From Actinomyces glycerinitolerans (GTDB taxonomy: Bacteria > Actinomycetota > Actinomycetes > Actinomycetales > Actinomycetaceae): a stretch of 64,000 nucleotides of DNA. The notes beneath the pieces are model-generated. The model had not been told where the DNA came from. It saw only the letters and a list, made by a program, of their open reading frames with translations, and did not search any database. The stretch is taken from positions 200,557 to 264,556 of the forward strand of contig NZ_FQTT01000010.1 in assembly GCF_900098745.1 (NCBI RefSeq). The letters are read 5' to 3'. A program made the translations under genes and the position numbers. Numbering within the stretch: position 1 is the first letter of the stretch; every line of letters starts with the position of its first letter. Below, piece by piece: positions 51,636 to 59,612 of this stretch.

Positions 51636-53122
51636 GTCAATTCGAGGTAGTCCGCCAGGCACAAACGCCCCAAGTCGAGTCGCCACGGAGGAATCCATCG
51701 CAGGCGGCCCCATCGCGCCCTGATCCGAGCACCGGCCGCCCGCTCAACGTCCCAGAGTCCATCGCGGTCGCGCTCGTCGACGTCCTGCTGGTGCTGGTTC
51801 CCGCAGTGCTGGTACACCTGGTGCTGGACTGGACGGTGCTGGCGTGGATCATCGCCGGAGAAATCGTGGTCGTCATGGCGCTGCTGTTGGCCACGCTCGG
51901 ACGCACCCCGGGCCTGGCCGTCATGTCCGCATCCGCGGCATCCTCGGTGGGAAAGACACCGGGCATCGCTACGGCTCTGGTCCGGGTTCTGCTGACGCCG
52001 CTGCTGCCGATCCAACGCCGCACCCCGAGCGCCACGAGCGGGGGCACCGGTGCCGGGGGGCGGGAGTCGCTGGTCGACTCGATCACCCGAACCAGCACCA
52101 GGACCAGGCGGGCCAGTCGGCAAACGTCCGCGCAGACGGTCAATCTCTACACCGCGCCGCCGGCACAGACACAACCCGCCCCGCCGACACAACCCGCGCA
52201 GGCAGCGAATCTCTACACCGCCCCGCCGACACAACCCGCGCCGCAGGCACAGTCCGCGCCGGAACCCGTAACGTCTTTCGCGCCCATGCCTGCGTCGGCA
52301 CCGGGGCCCGCAGCGGTGCCGGCCGAGCCCGCCCTGCCCGCAGACCCCGCTATCCCTGCACCTGCGTATGGCCAGCAGACATATGGTCGGCAGGCGTATG
52401 GTCGACAGGCCGAATACGGCCCATCACAAGCGTCCGGCCCGGCTCCGACCCCGCCCATCGTCCCGGGCGCTCCGTCCACGGCGGCCTCGTACGCCTCAGC
52501 TACCTCACCGTCGCTGCACTCGCCCGACGCCGCACCGCCTGATGTGCAGTCCACCCCGCCGCGACCGCAGCCCGCTGCGAGTCCTGCTCCGCCTCCGCCT
52601 GCGCAGCTGCCACAGTCCTTCCCGCCCGGCGGCACCGGGACGCCACGCGAATCCGCCCCCGGCCCGGCGCTCGACCCCGCCGCCACCGGTCCGGTTCCCA
52701 CCACGCAGCTACCCACAACTGCGAGTTCAGCCACTGGCACCGCAAACTCGTCCGGCGCCACGTCTCCACCGCTGTACCACATCGTCATTGATTCGACCCG
52801 ATGGCTACCGCTTGAAGGGCAGTGCATCCTCGGACGCGATCCACAGCGACTGGCCGACGACGACGTTCAGCTCCTAGCGCTGGATGCCTCCACGGCCGTC
52901 TCCCGTTCGCACCTGCGCATCGGTGTGGCCGGCGGCGGGCCCTGGGCGGAGGATCTCGGGTCTGCGAACGGCAGCATGATATTGCGGGCGAATGGCACGC
53001 GAGTCCCTCTGGAACCCGGCGTCCGCACACCGCTGGGGCGGGGAGGCGTCGTGGTGCTGGCCGAGCAGGTGCAAGTCACCGTTGAGGCGAGCCGGCGGGC
53101 CAGGCGCGCGCAGAGGTCGTAA
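51632..53122 (+). CDS. FHA-domain protein with membrane segments
   Basis: The 496-residue protein starts at a GTG at 51632 (4-nt overlap with the previous stop). Residues about 35-85 hold two hydrophobic segments (VALVDVLLVLVPAVLVHLVL and LAWIIAGEIVVVMALLLATL), followed by a RDD-like region (LGRTPGLAVMSASA). A long Pro/Ala/Gln/Thr linker (about 160-380) leads to a C-terminal FHA domain (about 395-480) with intact phosphothreonine-binding residues: LGRD (about 400), SRSH (about 424) and GSANGS. FHA proteins in T7SS loci are linked to Ser/Thr kinase signalling. No kinase is in the window. Confidence 0.85.
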   Translation: MSQFEVVRQAQTPQVESPRRNPSQAAPSRPDPSTGRPLNVPESIAVALVDVLLVLVPAVLVHLVLDWTVLAWIIAGEIVVVMALLLATLGRTPGLAVMSASAASSVGKTPGIATALVRVLLTPLLPIQRRTPSATSGGTGAGGRESLVDSITRTSTRTRRASRQTSAQTVNLYTAPPAQTQPAPPTQPAQAANLYTAPPTQPAPQAQSAPEPVTSFAPMPASAPGPAAVPAEPALPADPAIPAPAYGQQTYGRQAYGRQAEYGPSQASGPAPTPPIVPGAPSTAASYASATSPSLHSPDAAPPDVQSTPPRPQPAASPAPPPPAQLPQSFPPGGTGTPRESAPGPALDPAATGPVPTTQLPTTASSATGTANSSGATSPPLYHIVIDSTRWLPLEGQCILGRDPQRLADDDVQLLALDASTAVSRSHLRIGVAGGGPWAEDLGSANGSMILRANGTRVPLEPGVRTPLGRGGVVVLAEQVQVTVEASRRARRAQRS

Positions 53123-53239
53123 CAACGGTCATCGCCATCCCGACGTCGTCCTCCCACGTCCAAACACGACCACCACACAGCGGCCTACCGCTCCGAACCC
53201 CCCCACGCCCACAAACACGAAGAGCCCGACAACCAAGAA

Positions 53240-53286
53240 CGGGCTGGTTCGTCCAGAACTCCAATGGTTCTGGACGAACCAGCCCG
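53240..53286. terminator. Bidirectional terminator, perfect 20-bp stem
   Basis: CGGGCTGGTTCGTCCAGAAC (53240-53259) pairs perfectly with 53267-53286 around a 7-nt loop. It lies between the convergent FHA gene and esx gene, ending 22 nt before the esx stop. Confidence 0.88.
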
Positions 53287-53308
53287 CTGAAAACGGCGGC
53301 AGGTCGGC

Positions 53309-53599
53309 TCAGCCTCCGAAGTTGGCCCGCCCCCGCACGTCGGTAGCGTTGTAGTTCTCCGAGGACGAGGTCACGTGTGCGCCCAGCTGCGCGAGCAGCG
53401 CGTTCATGTCCTGGAGCGACTGGTTCCACTGCGCCTTGGCAGCCGTGTACTGGGCCTGCGCCTCACCACTCCAGTCGGACTGGGTCGGGCGCAGTTCCGC
53501 GTCCATGTCCTCCAGGTCGGAGCTCATCGCCGAGGACGCCTGAGTCAGGGCCTCGGCCGCGGCGGACATCGATCCGTAGTTCACCAGCATGTCGGTCAT
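53309..53599 (-). CDS. WXG100-family T7SS substrate, copy A
   Basis: The 96-residue helical hairpin protein has a W-x-G turn (DWSGEAQ, Trp43-Gly45) and a C-terminal YxxxD export signal (ENYNATD, Tyr83-Asp87). It is a probable secreted ESX substrate and the partner of the protein encoded just upstream, from which it is separated by 53 nt. The ATG is preceded by GGAGAG. Length and layout fit EsxA/EsxB. The pair is between the EccD/FHA and EccD/EccB operons. Confidence 0.93.
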   Translation of the reverse strand: MTDMLVNYGSMSAAAEALTQASSAMSSDLEDMDAELRPTQSDWSGEAQAQYTAAKAQWNQSLQDMNALLAQLGAHVTSSSENYNATDVRGRANFGG

Positions 53600-53652
53600 A
53601 GTTACTCTCCTAAGTCGTAAGCGTGGTGTGAGCTAGCTGTAAGCCTGCGGGA

Positions 53653-53985
53653 TCAGGCCATCATCCCGTGGTAGCCCTGCGAGTTGGCCCCGAGGCTCTG
53701 GGCGTTCGACGCCGTCTCCTCCTCGGTGTTCTGGTAGGCGGCGTCGGTGTTCCGCAGCCCGGACTCGAAATTGCTGAGTACCCGTACGATGCTGCGGGCG
53801 TCCTGCAGCCACTGGTTGGTCGCCGCGGTGAAGGCCGCCCCACCAGTCCCCTTCCAGCCGGGGCTGAGCTCCTGGACGGCGTTCTCCACGTTGCGCAGGA
53901 TGCTCTCCTGCTGGCCGCGATGGGTGGCGACGACGTTTGCGGCATTGGCTAGGGTGCCGCTCCCGGCTGCGAGGTTAGTACTCAT
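53653..53985 (-). CDS. WXG100-family T7SS substrate, copy B
   Basis: The 110-residue helical hairpin protein has a W-x-G turn (GWKGTGG, Trp44-Gly46) and a tail with YxxxE (AYQNTEE, Tyr84-Glu88). It probably forms a heterodimer with the WXG100 protein downstream. Both having an export signal is notable, because normally one partner of the heterodimer carries it. The ATG at 53985 follows AAAGGT. It heads the two-gene transcript, divergent from the second eccD. Confidence 0.92.
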   Translation of the reverse strand: MSTNLAAGSGTLANAANVVATHRGQQESILRNVENAVQELSPGWKGTGGAAFTAATNQWLQDARSIVRVLSNFESGLRNTDAAYQNTEEETASNAQSLGANSQGYHGMMA

Positions 53986-54390
53986 GGTCTGTGACCTTTC
54001 TCAGGTGTGGTGCAGAGTCTGGCGCCGAGCAGAGGACCGCGAGCGCCGTTCCGCCCTCATCCGCTGTGACCGCGGTAACCACCGCGACACATCCCGGAGG
54101 AGGTTCGGTAACGGACCAAGACTAACCCCTCCACACGTTCCGTTGTCTACGGTTTTAACCAATCTCGCACTCAAACACCGCCACCTGCGGTGGGTAGAAA
54201 TACCCATCCCGGCAGAACGGCGGCATTAACGCCGCCGTGACACGGAGGCCCAGATGTGCCACGATGGCACAGTCCTCCCCGTGGCAGGCGGGAGCCGCGT
54301 CCTCCCCGCGCGGCGGCATCGGATGACGTGTCACCGGCGCCGACCTCTTCCGACTTGCCCGCAGGTCGTTCCCGTCGCAGGAGAGTGCCT
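53986..54390. promoter_or_regulatory. Divergent region between esx pair and eccD copy 2
   Basis: 405-nt spacer without a credible gene. Two neighbouring hairpins: TGGGTA-gaaa-TACCCA (54191-54206) and ACGGCGGC-attaac-GCCGCCGT (54217-54238). They may belong to the eccD leader or terminate upstream transcription. Promoters for both sides must be here. Confidence 0.5.
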
Positions 54391-55734
54391 TTGAGCCAGT
54401 CGAGCAGTACCGTACACGGCGTGATGACAGTGCCCGCCACTGTCATATATCGCGGCATCCCGGCCGACGTGTCGCTGCCTGCGAACCTACCCCTGGCAGA
54501 GGTCCTGCCGTCCCTCGCGCAACGCTTGGACGCATTGGAGCCCGACGGGGCGGTCTACGGCATGCGGCTGGTCACGGCAGCCGGCATCGGCCTGGAGGAC
54601 TCGCGGTCCTTGGAGGAGCAACGGGTGGCGGCCGGCAGTGTGCTCACCCTGGAAGTGCGCAACCCGGATGAAGCCGCCCGCTATGACGACCTCGTGGAAG
54701 CGGTGGCGACGGCGGTTGAGCGGCAGGAGGTCGCGTGGCGTCCCGCGGACTCCACCACCATGTCCGTAGTCTCCACCTGTGTGATGTTCTTGGTCGCCGG
54801 AGGGCTGCTGCTGCGGCAGGACGGTCCGGGCCTGTTCGCGCCCGTGGCCGCGGCGACGGCGGCTCTGGTGCTGGTGTTGGCCGCATACGCGCTCAAGCGG
54901 CTCGGCAGGACGCACGGTTGGGCGCTGGTGCTCACCGCGGGAGCGCTGGTCGCCGTCGCGGCCTACACCGGCTACTCGGAAGTGGTCGCCTCACCCAGTG
55001 GCCTGCGCCTGGCGTTTGCCGGCGCAGCCCTGGCGATGACCGTGCTCGCCTGCATCCCGCTGCTCGGCAATGACCGTCCGCTCGTCGCGGGACCGGTGGT
55101 GGCCGGGGTCGCGTTGATCAGCGTCGGGTTCGGAACCGAGCTCGCTCATCAGCCGCTACCACATATGCTGGCGATCGTGTCCGCTTGCGCCGCGGTCCTG
55201 TCTCTGCTTGCGCCGTGGCTGGCGCTTGCCTCCGTGCCGATCGACGTACGCCTGCCCGATCGCATCGACTCGATCAGACCGGAGCCGGACATGGAGGTCG
55301 CGCCGTCCCTTACGGCTCGAGTGATGAACTCTCGCGGCCTGGTGCTATCCACCCGTATCGCCTGCTCGCTGATCGTGTTGCTAAGCGTCCCCTCGCTCAT
55401 GTCCCAGGGCTGGGCCGGCACCGCCCTGGCCACCGCCATCGCCGTCGCCTCGCTGCTGGGCACCCGGGCGGTGCGCTCGCGCGCCGACGTCGTGGCGGGG
55501 ATCGTCGGCGGGATGGGAATCCTGGCGACAGTGGTGGTAACGGTTGCGGTCAGCCGCACCGACCTGGTGGCACCGGTGACAGCTGTCGTTGGTGCCGTCG
55601 GGGTTGTTGTGCTGCTGTTGAATGTGCTCGGTCCGACGTACCGGCCACAGTTGGCCCGCGTCGCCGACGCTGCCGAGATCATCGTGCTGCTGACCATCCT
55701 GCCGCTGGCGGCGTTGGCCTGCGAGGTGTTGTAG
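54391..55734 (+). CDS. eccD: EccD-like T7SS membrane protein, copy 2
   Basis: The 447-residue protein has an N-terminal ubiquitin-like domain (ATVIYRGIPADVSLPANLPL, GSVLTLEVRNPDE) and about eleven hydrophobic helices, with the EccD-type central loop (LPDRIDSIRPEPDMEVAPSL). The start is most likely the TTG at 54391 (AGGAGA about 7 nt upstream); an ATG at 54424 is the alternative. The open frame to 54256 is Arg/Pro-rich and probably untranslated. eccB follows directly at 55735. This copy is closer to canonical EccD in context (eccD-eccB-mycP). Confidence 0.87.
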   Translation: MSQSSSTVHGVMTVPATVIYRGIPADVSLPANLPLAEVLPSLAQRLDALEPDGAVYGMRLVTAAGIGLEDSRSLEEQRVAAGSVLTLEVRNPDEAARYDDLVEAVATAVERQEVAWRPADSTTMSVVSTCVMFLVAGGLLLRQDGPGLFAPVAAATAALVLVLAAYALKRLGRTHGWALVLTAGALVAVAAYTGYSEVVASPSGLRLAFAGAALAMTVLACIPLLGNDRPLVAGPVVAGVALISVGFGTELAHQPLPHMLAIVSACAAVLSLLAPWLALASVPIDVRLPDRIDSIRPEPDMEVAPSLTARVMNSRGLVLSTRIACSLIVLLSVPSLMSQGWAGTALATAIAVASLLGTRAVRSRADVVAGIVGGMGILATVVVTVAVSRTDLVAPVTAVVGAVGVVVLLLNVLGPTYRPQLARVADAAEIIVLLTILPLAALACEVL

Positions 55735-57063
55735 GTGGCTTCGAATAAGGACATCCTGGATGCGCAGCGGTTCAACCGCCGTCGCCTCGTCACCGTATTC
55801 GTCGCCGGCGCCCCCGGGGGCCGCGAGCTTGAGCCCCGCAGCGTGACACGTCCGCTAATCGGTGGTATCGCCTTGTCACTGGTAATCCTGCTGGTGTCTT
55901 GGGTCTCCGGACTGTTCATCAGTTCCCTGCCGGACGGATGGGAGAACAACACCTTGGTGGTGGTCAACGGCGAGGGTGCCCGCTACCTGACGATCAACGG
56001 CCGATTGCGGCCGGTCACCAACCTGGCCAGCGCCATGCTGCTGTCCGAAACCGGTTCGTTCCAGGAAGTCTCCGTTGACGCCTCCGTCCTCGACGGCATT
56101 GAGCGCGGCAGCAAGGTGGGGATCGACGACGCCCCGGAGCACCTGCCCGAGGCCGACCGGCTGGTGGCGGACGGATGGTCGGCCTGCTCGACGGCGGACG
56201 GGACCACCATGACCTACCTGGGCTCCTCCCCCGCCGGCTTGAGCAGCGTGCAGCATGCGCTGGTGTCGGTCGGCGAGACCACCTATCTGGTGGCCGACGG
56301 CGTCAGCCACGAGATCCCTGCCGATCAGCTGAGTACCACGCTGCTGGCGCTGGGGCTGGAATCGGAGCCCGTCGTCGCCGTCGACGCCACCTGGCTCAAC
56401 CTATTCGCGCGTGGCAGCACGCTGGAACCGTTCTCCGTCCCCGGTGCGGGCACCCCCGTGAACGGCCTGTCCGCGGCGATAACCGACCCGGTCGCGGGCA
56501 TGCTGCTGTCGGTTACCGACGCTTCGGGTGCCGAGCGGTACTACGTCGTGCAGCAGGACGGCAGCCTGAGCCGCCTCAGTGAGGTGGCGGTGACCATGTA
56601 CCAACTCGGCGAGGGAGCGGACACTCCGATCCAGGAGGTCGGGGTCTCCGATCTGACGCGTGTATCCACCGGCGGTGGCGCGCCGTCGGACTGGCCCGAG
56701 TCTCTGGACACCGCTCTTTCGGAAGACGACTCCCTATGTGCCGTGCTCGGCGCGAGTTCCACCGGCGATGCGTCACAGACCGCTCTCGCCTCTGCCGACG
56801 CAATCACCACGGGCGGAGTGAGCGTTGCCGGCGGCACGGGGGCACTGGTGCGTTCGGTGTCCGGCGGCACCATGGGACCGGTCTTCCTGATCACCGATGC
56901 GGGCCGTGCTTGGGGCCTGGGCGGGGACCCGAGCGACACGGTGCAGCGGCTGGGGTACACGGAGGAGCAGATCGCCACGGTCCCCTCACCGTGGCTGGCC
57001 CTGTTCCCCACAGGCACTGAGCTCTCCCGAGAAGCGGTCTGGGAGGGGGTCACCGAGGAATGA
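55735..57063 (+). CDS. eccB: T7SS membrane protein EccB
   Basis: The 442-residue protein has a short cytoplasmic N-terminus (DILDAQRFNRRRLVTVFVAG), one transmembrane helix (about residues 42-63), and a large extracytoplasmic domain made of repeats, with YLTINGRLRPVTNLASAMLL and YLVADGVSHEIPADQLSTTL as the characteristic EccB repeat motifs. It starts at a GTG immediately after the eccD stop and overlaps mycP by 4 nt, so eccD-eccB-mycP is one coupled operon. EccB is a core part of the ESX membrane complex. Confidence 0.93.
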   Translation: MASNKDILDAQRFNRRRLVTVFVAGAPGGRELEPRSVTRPLIGGIALSLVILLVSWVSGLFISSLPDGWENNTLVVVNGEGARYLTINGRLRPVTNLASAMLLSETGSFQEVSVDASVLDGIERGSKVGIDDAPEHLPEADRLVADGWSACSTADGTTMTYLGSSPAGLSSVQHALVSVGETTYLVADGVSHEIPADQLSTTLLALGLESEPVVAVDATWLNLFARGSTLEPFSVPGAGTPVNGLSAAITDPVAGMLLSVTDASGAERYYVVQQDGSLSRLSEVAVTMYQLGEGADTPIQEVGVSDLTRVSTGGGAPSDWPESLDTALSEDDSLCAVLGASSTGDASQTALASADAITTGGVSVAGGTGALVRSVSGGTMGPVFLITDAGRAWGLGGDPSDTVQRLGYTEEQIATVPSPWLALFPTGTELSREAVWEGVTEE

Positions 57064-58634
57064 TCCGCACCGGCACTTCCGGCAGGTTCACCGATCTGCG
57101 GCACTCGCACCGGCGCAGGCGCCTGGGCGCAGTGCTCGCCCTGTCCTCAATCGTCGCAGTCGGCTTAGCGGCTGGTTTTCCGGCCGGCGGCATGGCGTCC
57201 GCGGATGAGACGCCCGCGACGGTTCAGACCGACGGCTTCGTAGCCCGCAACACGATTCCCCGCACCGAGAAAACCGCGGAGCCGCAGCCGCAGCCCACCC
57301 CGCAGGCACCAGAAGAGGAGCCGGTCGCCCAGGAGACCACGGAGCCGGAGCCCACGCCAGAGGCCACCGAAGCGGTCGAGCCGACGCCGGACCCCACGCA
57401 CACCACCGCCCCAACCCCGACCACCGCGACCGAGGTCGCCGACTGCGAACGCGGACAAACGGCGCTGGTGCAGACCCCGCCGTCGGTGATCGCACAGATC
57501 GGTGCGGAGCAGGCGTGGACCGTGTCCACCGGGCAGGGCGTGGTCGTCGCCGTCGTCGACTCCGGTGTGGACGCAACCAACCCGCACCTGACCCACGCGC
57601 TCGTCGACGGCGTGGACCTGACCGGAACCGGAGAGGCGACCACGGACGTGGACGGCCTGGGCACCGCCGTCGCCGGGGTGATCAGCGGGCGCGCCGTCTC
57701 CGGGTCAGGACTGACCGGGCTGGCACACGACGCCGCGATCATGCCGGTGCGGGTGCTGACGGACACCTCGGAGGCCGCCGTTGAGGCCGGCACGGGCCCA
57801 CGCGCCGACCAGACCGCGTCGGGCATCGTCTGGGCCGCGGACAACGGAGCCACGATCATCGTGGTGCCGCGCGCGCTGAGCGAGGGCTCCGCAGAGCTGG
57901 CCGCGGCGGTGGAGCATGCAACCGCAGCCGGGGCGCTCGTCGTTGCCTCCACCGGCGACCAGCCGCAGGAGTCATCCGCCGCCAATGCTTCCGCGCAGCC
58001 CACTGCGGATGCCATCGGCACCGCCGGCACGGAAGCTGCCGAGGCGGACTCGACGACCCGTTATCCCGCCGCCTATGAGGGTGTCCTCGGTGTCACCGCC
58101 CTGGACTCCGCGGGGGCGGTTTCCGACGCCGTGCTGCACGGCGACGACGTCGACCTCGCCGTCCCGGCGCAGTCGGTGCTGACCGCATTCTTCGGCGACG
58201 GCGACTGCGTGGTCTCTCAGCAGGCTCCGTCCACGGCCCTGGCCACCGGATACGCGGGCGCCGCGGCGGCCCTGGTGGCGGAGGCTCATGGGACGGAGTC
58301 TCCGGCGGACTGGGCGTACCGACTCACCGTCACCGCCCTGCGCACCTCCCCGGCGGAGCGCAACGCCAACACCGGTTGGGGGCTGGTGGCGCCCTACGCG
58401 GCCATCGAGTTCGTCAACGATGGCACGGCACTCGGACCCGCCAATCCGCGCGGGAGTACCACAAGGGCAACCCCGGCGGTGGCCATGGCCACGCCCCCGT
58501 CCCCCGACCCGGCGCCGGCTCGACGGCGGCGGCTGGCGGCGAGCGTCGGCGCAGTGGGCACCATCGCGCTGATATTGCCCCTGGTGGCGTCCAAGGCGGG
58601 AGGTAGAGCACCGCGAGCCGCGGCACGCAAGTGA
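57060..58634 (+). CDS. mycP: Mycosin-like subtilase MycP with substituted catalytic residues
   Basis: The 524-residue protein has a signal peptide (about residues 20-48), a Pro/Glu/Thr-rich stretch (70-125), a subtilisin-like domain (140-430) and a C-terminal transmembrane anchor (about 490-513) followed by a basic tail. The family is clear (QTPPSVIAQIGAEQAW, GQGVVVAVVDSGVD with Asp167), but the His motif reads DGLGT (Leu200 for His) instead of DGHGT, and the Ser motif reads STALATGY (Ala393 for Ser) instead of GTSxAxxY. The oxyanion Asn region reads STGDQ. It is probably an inactive scaffold. MycP is known to stabilise the ESX membrane complex independently of its protease activity. Confidence 0.9.
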   Translation: MIRTGTSGRFTDLRHSHRRRRLGAVLALSSIVAVGLAAGFPAGGMASADETPATVQTDGFVARNTIPRTEKTAEPQPQPTPQAPEEEPVAQETTEPEPTPEATEAVEPTPDPTHTTAPTPTTATEVADCERGQTALVQTPPSVIAQIGAEQAWTVSTGQGVVVAVVDSGVDATNPHLTHALVDGVDLTGTGEATTDVDGLGTAVAGVISGRAVSGSGLTGLAHDAAIMPVRVLTDTSEAAVEAGTGPRADQTASGIVWAADNGATIIVVPRALSEGSAELAAAVEHATAAGALVVASTGDQPQESSAANASAQPTADAIGTAGTEAAEADSTTRYPAAYEGVLGVTALDSAGAVSDAVLHGDDVDLAVPAQSVLTAFFGDGDCVVSQQAPSTALATGYAGAAAALVAEAHGTESPADWAYRLTVTALRTSPAERNANTGWGLVAPYAAIEFVNDGTALGPANPRGSTTRATPAVAMATPPSPDPAPARRRRLAASVGAVGTIALILPLVASKAGGRAPRAAARK

Positions 58635-58718
58635 AGAACTACCCATGCGTGCACCTGGTAAGTGGCGTTGCAGGTTTGGTATGTTCCATTTCGGTTACAC
58701 GCATGAGGAGGAGTTTCG

Positions 58719-59231
58719 GTGGCCAACGAGATCGATGACGCCGCGTCGCGGGCGCATGCGCATATTGATGGCTGGGTGCGTCAGGCGCAGGAGCGTGCGG
58801 AGGCCTCCCAGCGTCTGGCGAAGCAGGTGGAGTCTTTGCGCGAGACCGAGGTGAGCCGGGATCGGGCTATCAGCGTGACGGTGGATGCGGCCGGCAGGCT
58901 GGTCGATTTGAAGCTGCGCGAGCCGGCAATGGACTTCACGCCCGGCGATCTGGCCGCGGCGATCATGCGGGCGGTCCAGAAGGCGTCCGCGCGTGCGGGC
59001 GAGAAGACGGCCCAAATGGCCGCGGATGTGTGGGGTGAGGACTCGGCGGTTGCACAGCGAGTCCGGCAGGCCTACACCGGCGGCGAGGACGAGGGGGCTT
59101 CGCAGTCGCAGTCGGGGTCGGGCCGGCGGCCTGGGACCGCCCCGCGGGGGGCGGGCCTGATCGACCCGACCGGTTCGTTAGGAAGCTTGCGGCAGGGCGA
59201 TGACGGGCGTGGCTTCAGGGGCGGTTGGTGA
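58719..59231 (+). CDS. YbaB/EbfC-like protein in T7SS locus
   Basis: The 170-residue protein has an N-terminal alpha-helical segment (AHIDGWVRQAQERAEASQRL), then a beta region ISVTVDAAGRLVDLKLREPA and a helix PGDLAAAIMRAVQKASARAG, which is the YbaB/EbfC fold. A flexible Gly/Ser/Arg tail follows. YbaB-like proteins (for example EspL) are common T7SS accessories. The start is a GTG at 58719 after GAGGAGGAG. The stop overlaps the next ATG by 1 nt. It may act as a chaperone-like adaptor; DNA binding is also possible. Confidence 0.82.
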   Translation: MANEIDDAASRAHAHIDGWVRQAQERAEASQRLAKQVESLRETEVSRDRAISVTVDAAGRLVDLKLREPAMDFTPGDLAAAIMRAVQKASARAGEKTAQMAADVWGEDSAVAQRVRQAYTGGEDEGASQSQSGSGRRPGTAPRGAGLIDPTGSLGSLRQGDDGRGFRGGW

Positions 59232-59542
59232 TGGCTGACCTGGAGATCTCCCCGGAGGTGTGGCGCACCCACGCCGGGCACGTCGCCTCGGTAGGCGACG
59301 GACTGGACACCATCGACCAGGCTTCGGACGCCGCCCTGAGCGGCCTGCCCTTCGGGGTGATATGTACGCCGCTGTTCGCCCCGGCCTACGCGATCGCCAA
59401 GCTGGCCTTCGACTCGGGCACCTCCACGCTCAGCGGACAGCTGGACGAGGACGCGCAGACCCTGCGGAGCGTGGCTACCGACTTCGAGGAGACCGATTCT
59501 CAGGCGGCTACCGACGCTAACAACACCTACCCGACGGTCTGA
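59231..59542 (+). CDS. EspC/DUF2580-like T7SS small protein
   Basis: The 103-residue helical protein (MADLEISPEVWRTHAGHVAS) has a central turn with Gly-Leu-Pro and a C-terminal helix ending DFEETDSQAA, where FxxxD stands in place of YxxxD. It resembles EspC-type partners of T7SS effectors, which bind the effector N-terminus. The ATG at 59231 overlaps the previous stop, and the ART effector gene follows 70 nt later. A substrate-specific partner role for that effector is likely but inferred. Confidence 0.75.
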   Translation: MADLEISPEVWRTHAGHVASVGDGLDTIDQASDAALSGLPFGVICTPLFAPAYAIAKLAFDSGTSTLSGQLDEDAQTLRSVATDFEETDSQAATDANNTYPTV

Positions 59543-59612
59543 TCCCCGCCGACCCCACACGCCCGCCGTATCACCTGTTATTCGTAATTAGCTCACCCCC
59601 TGGAGGTCTGTC

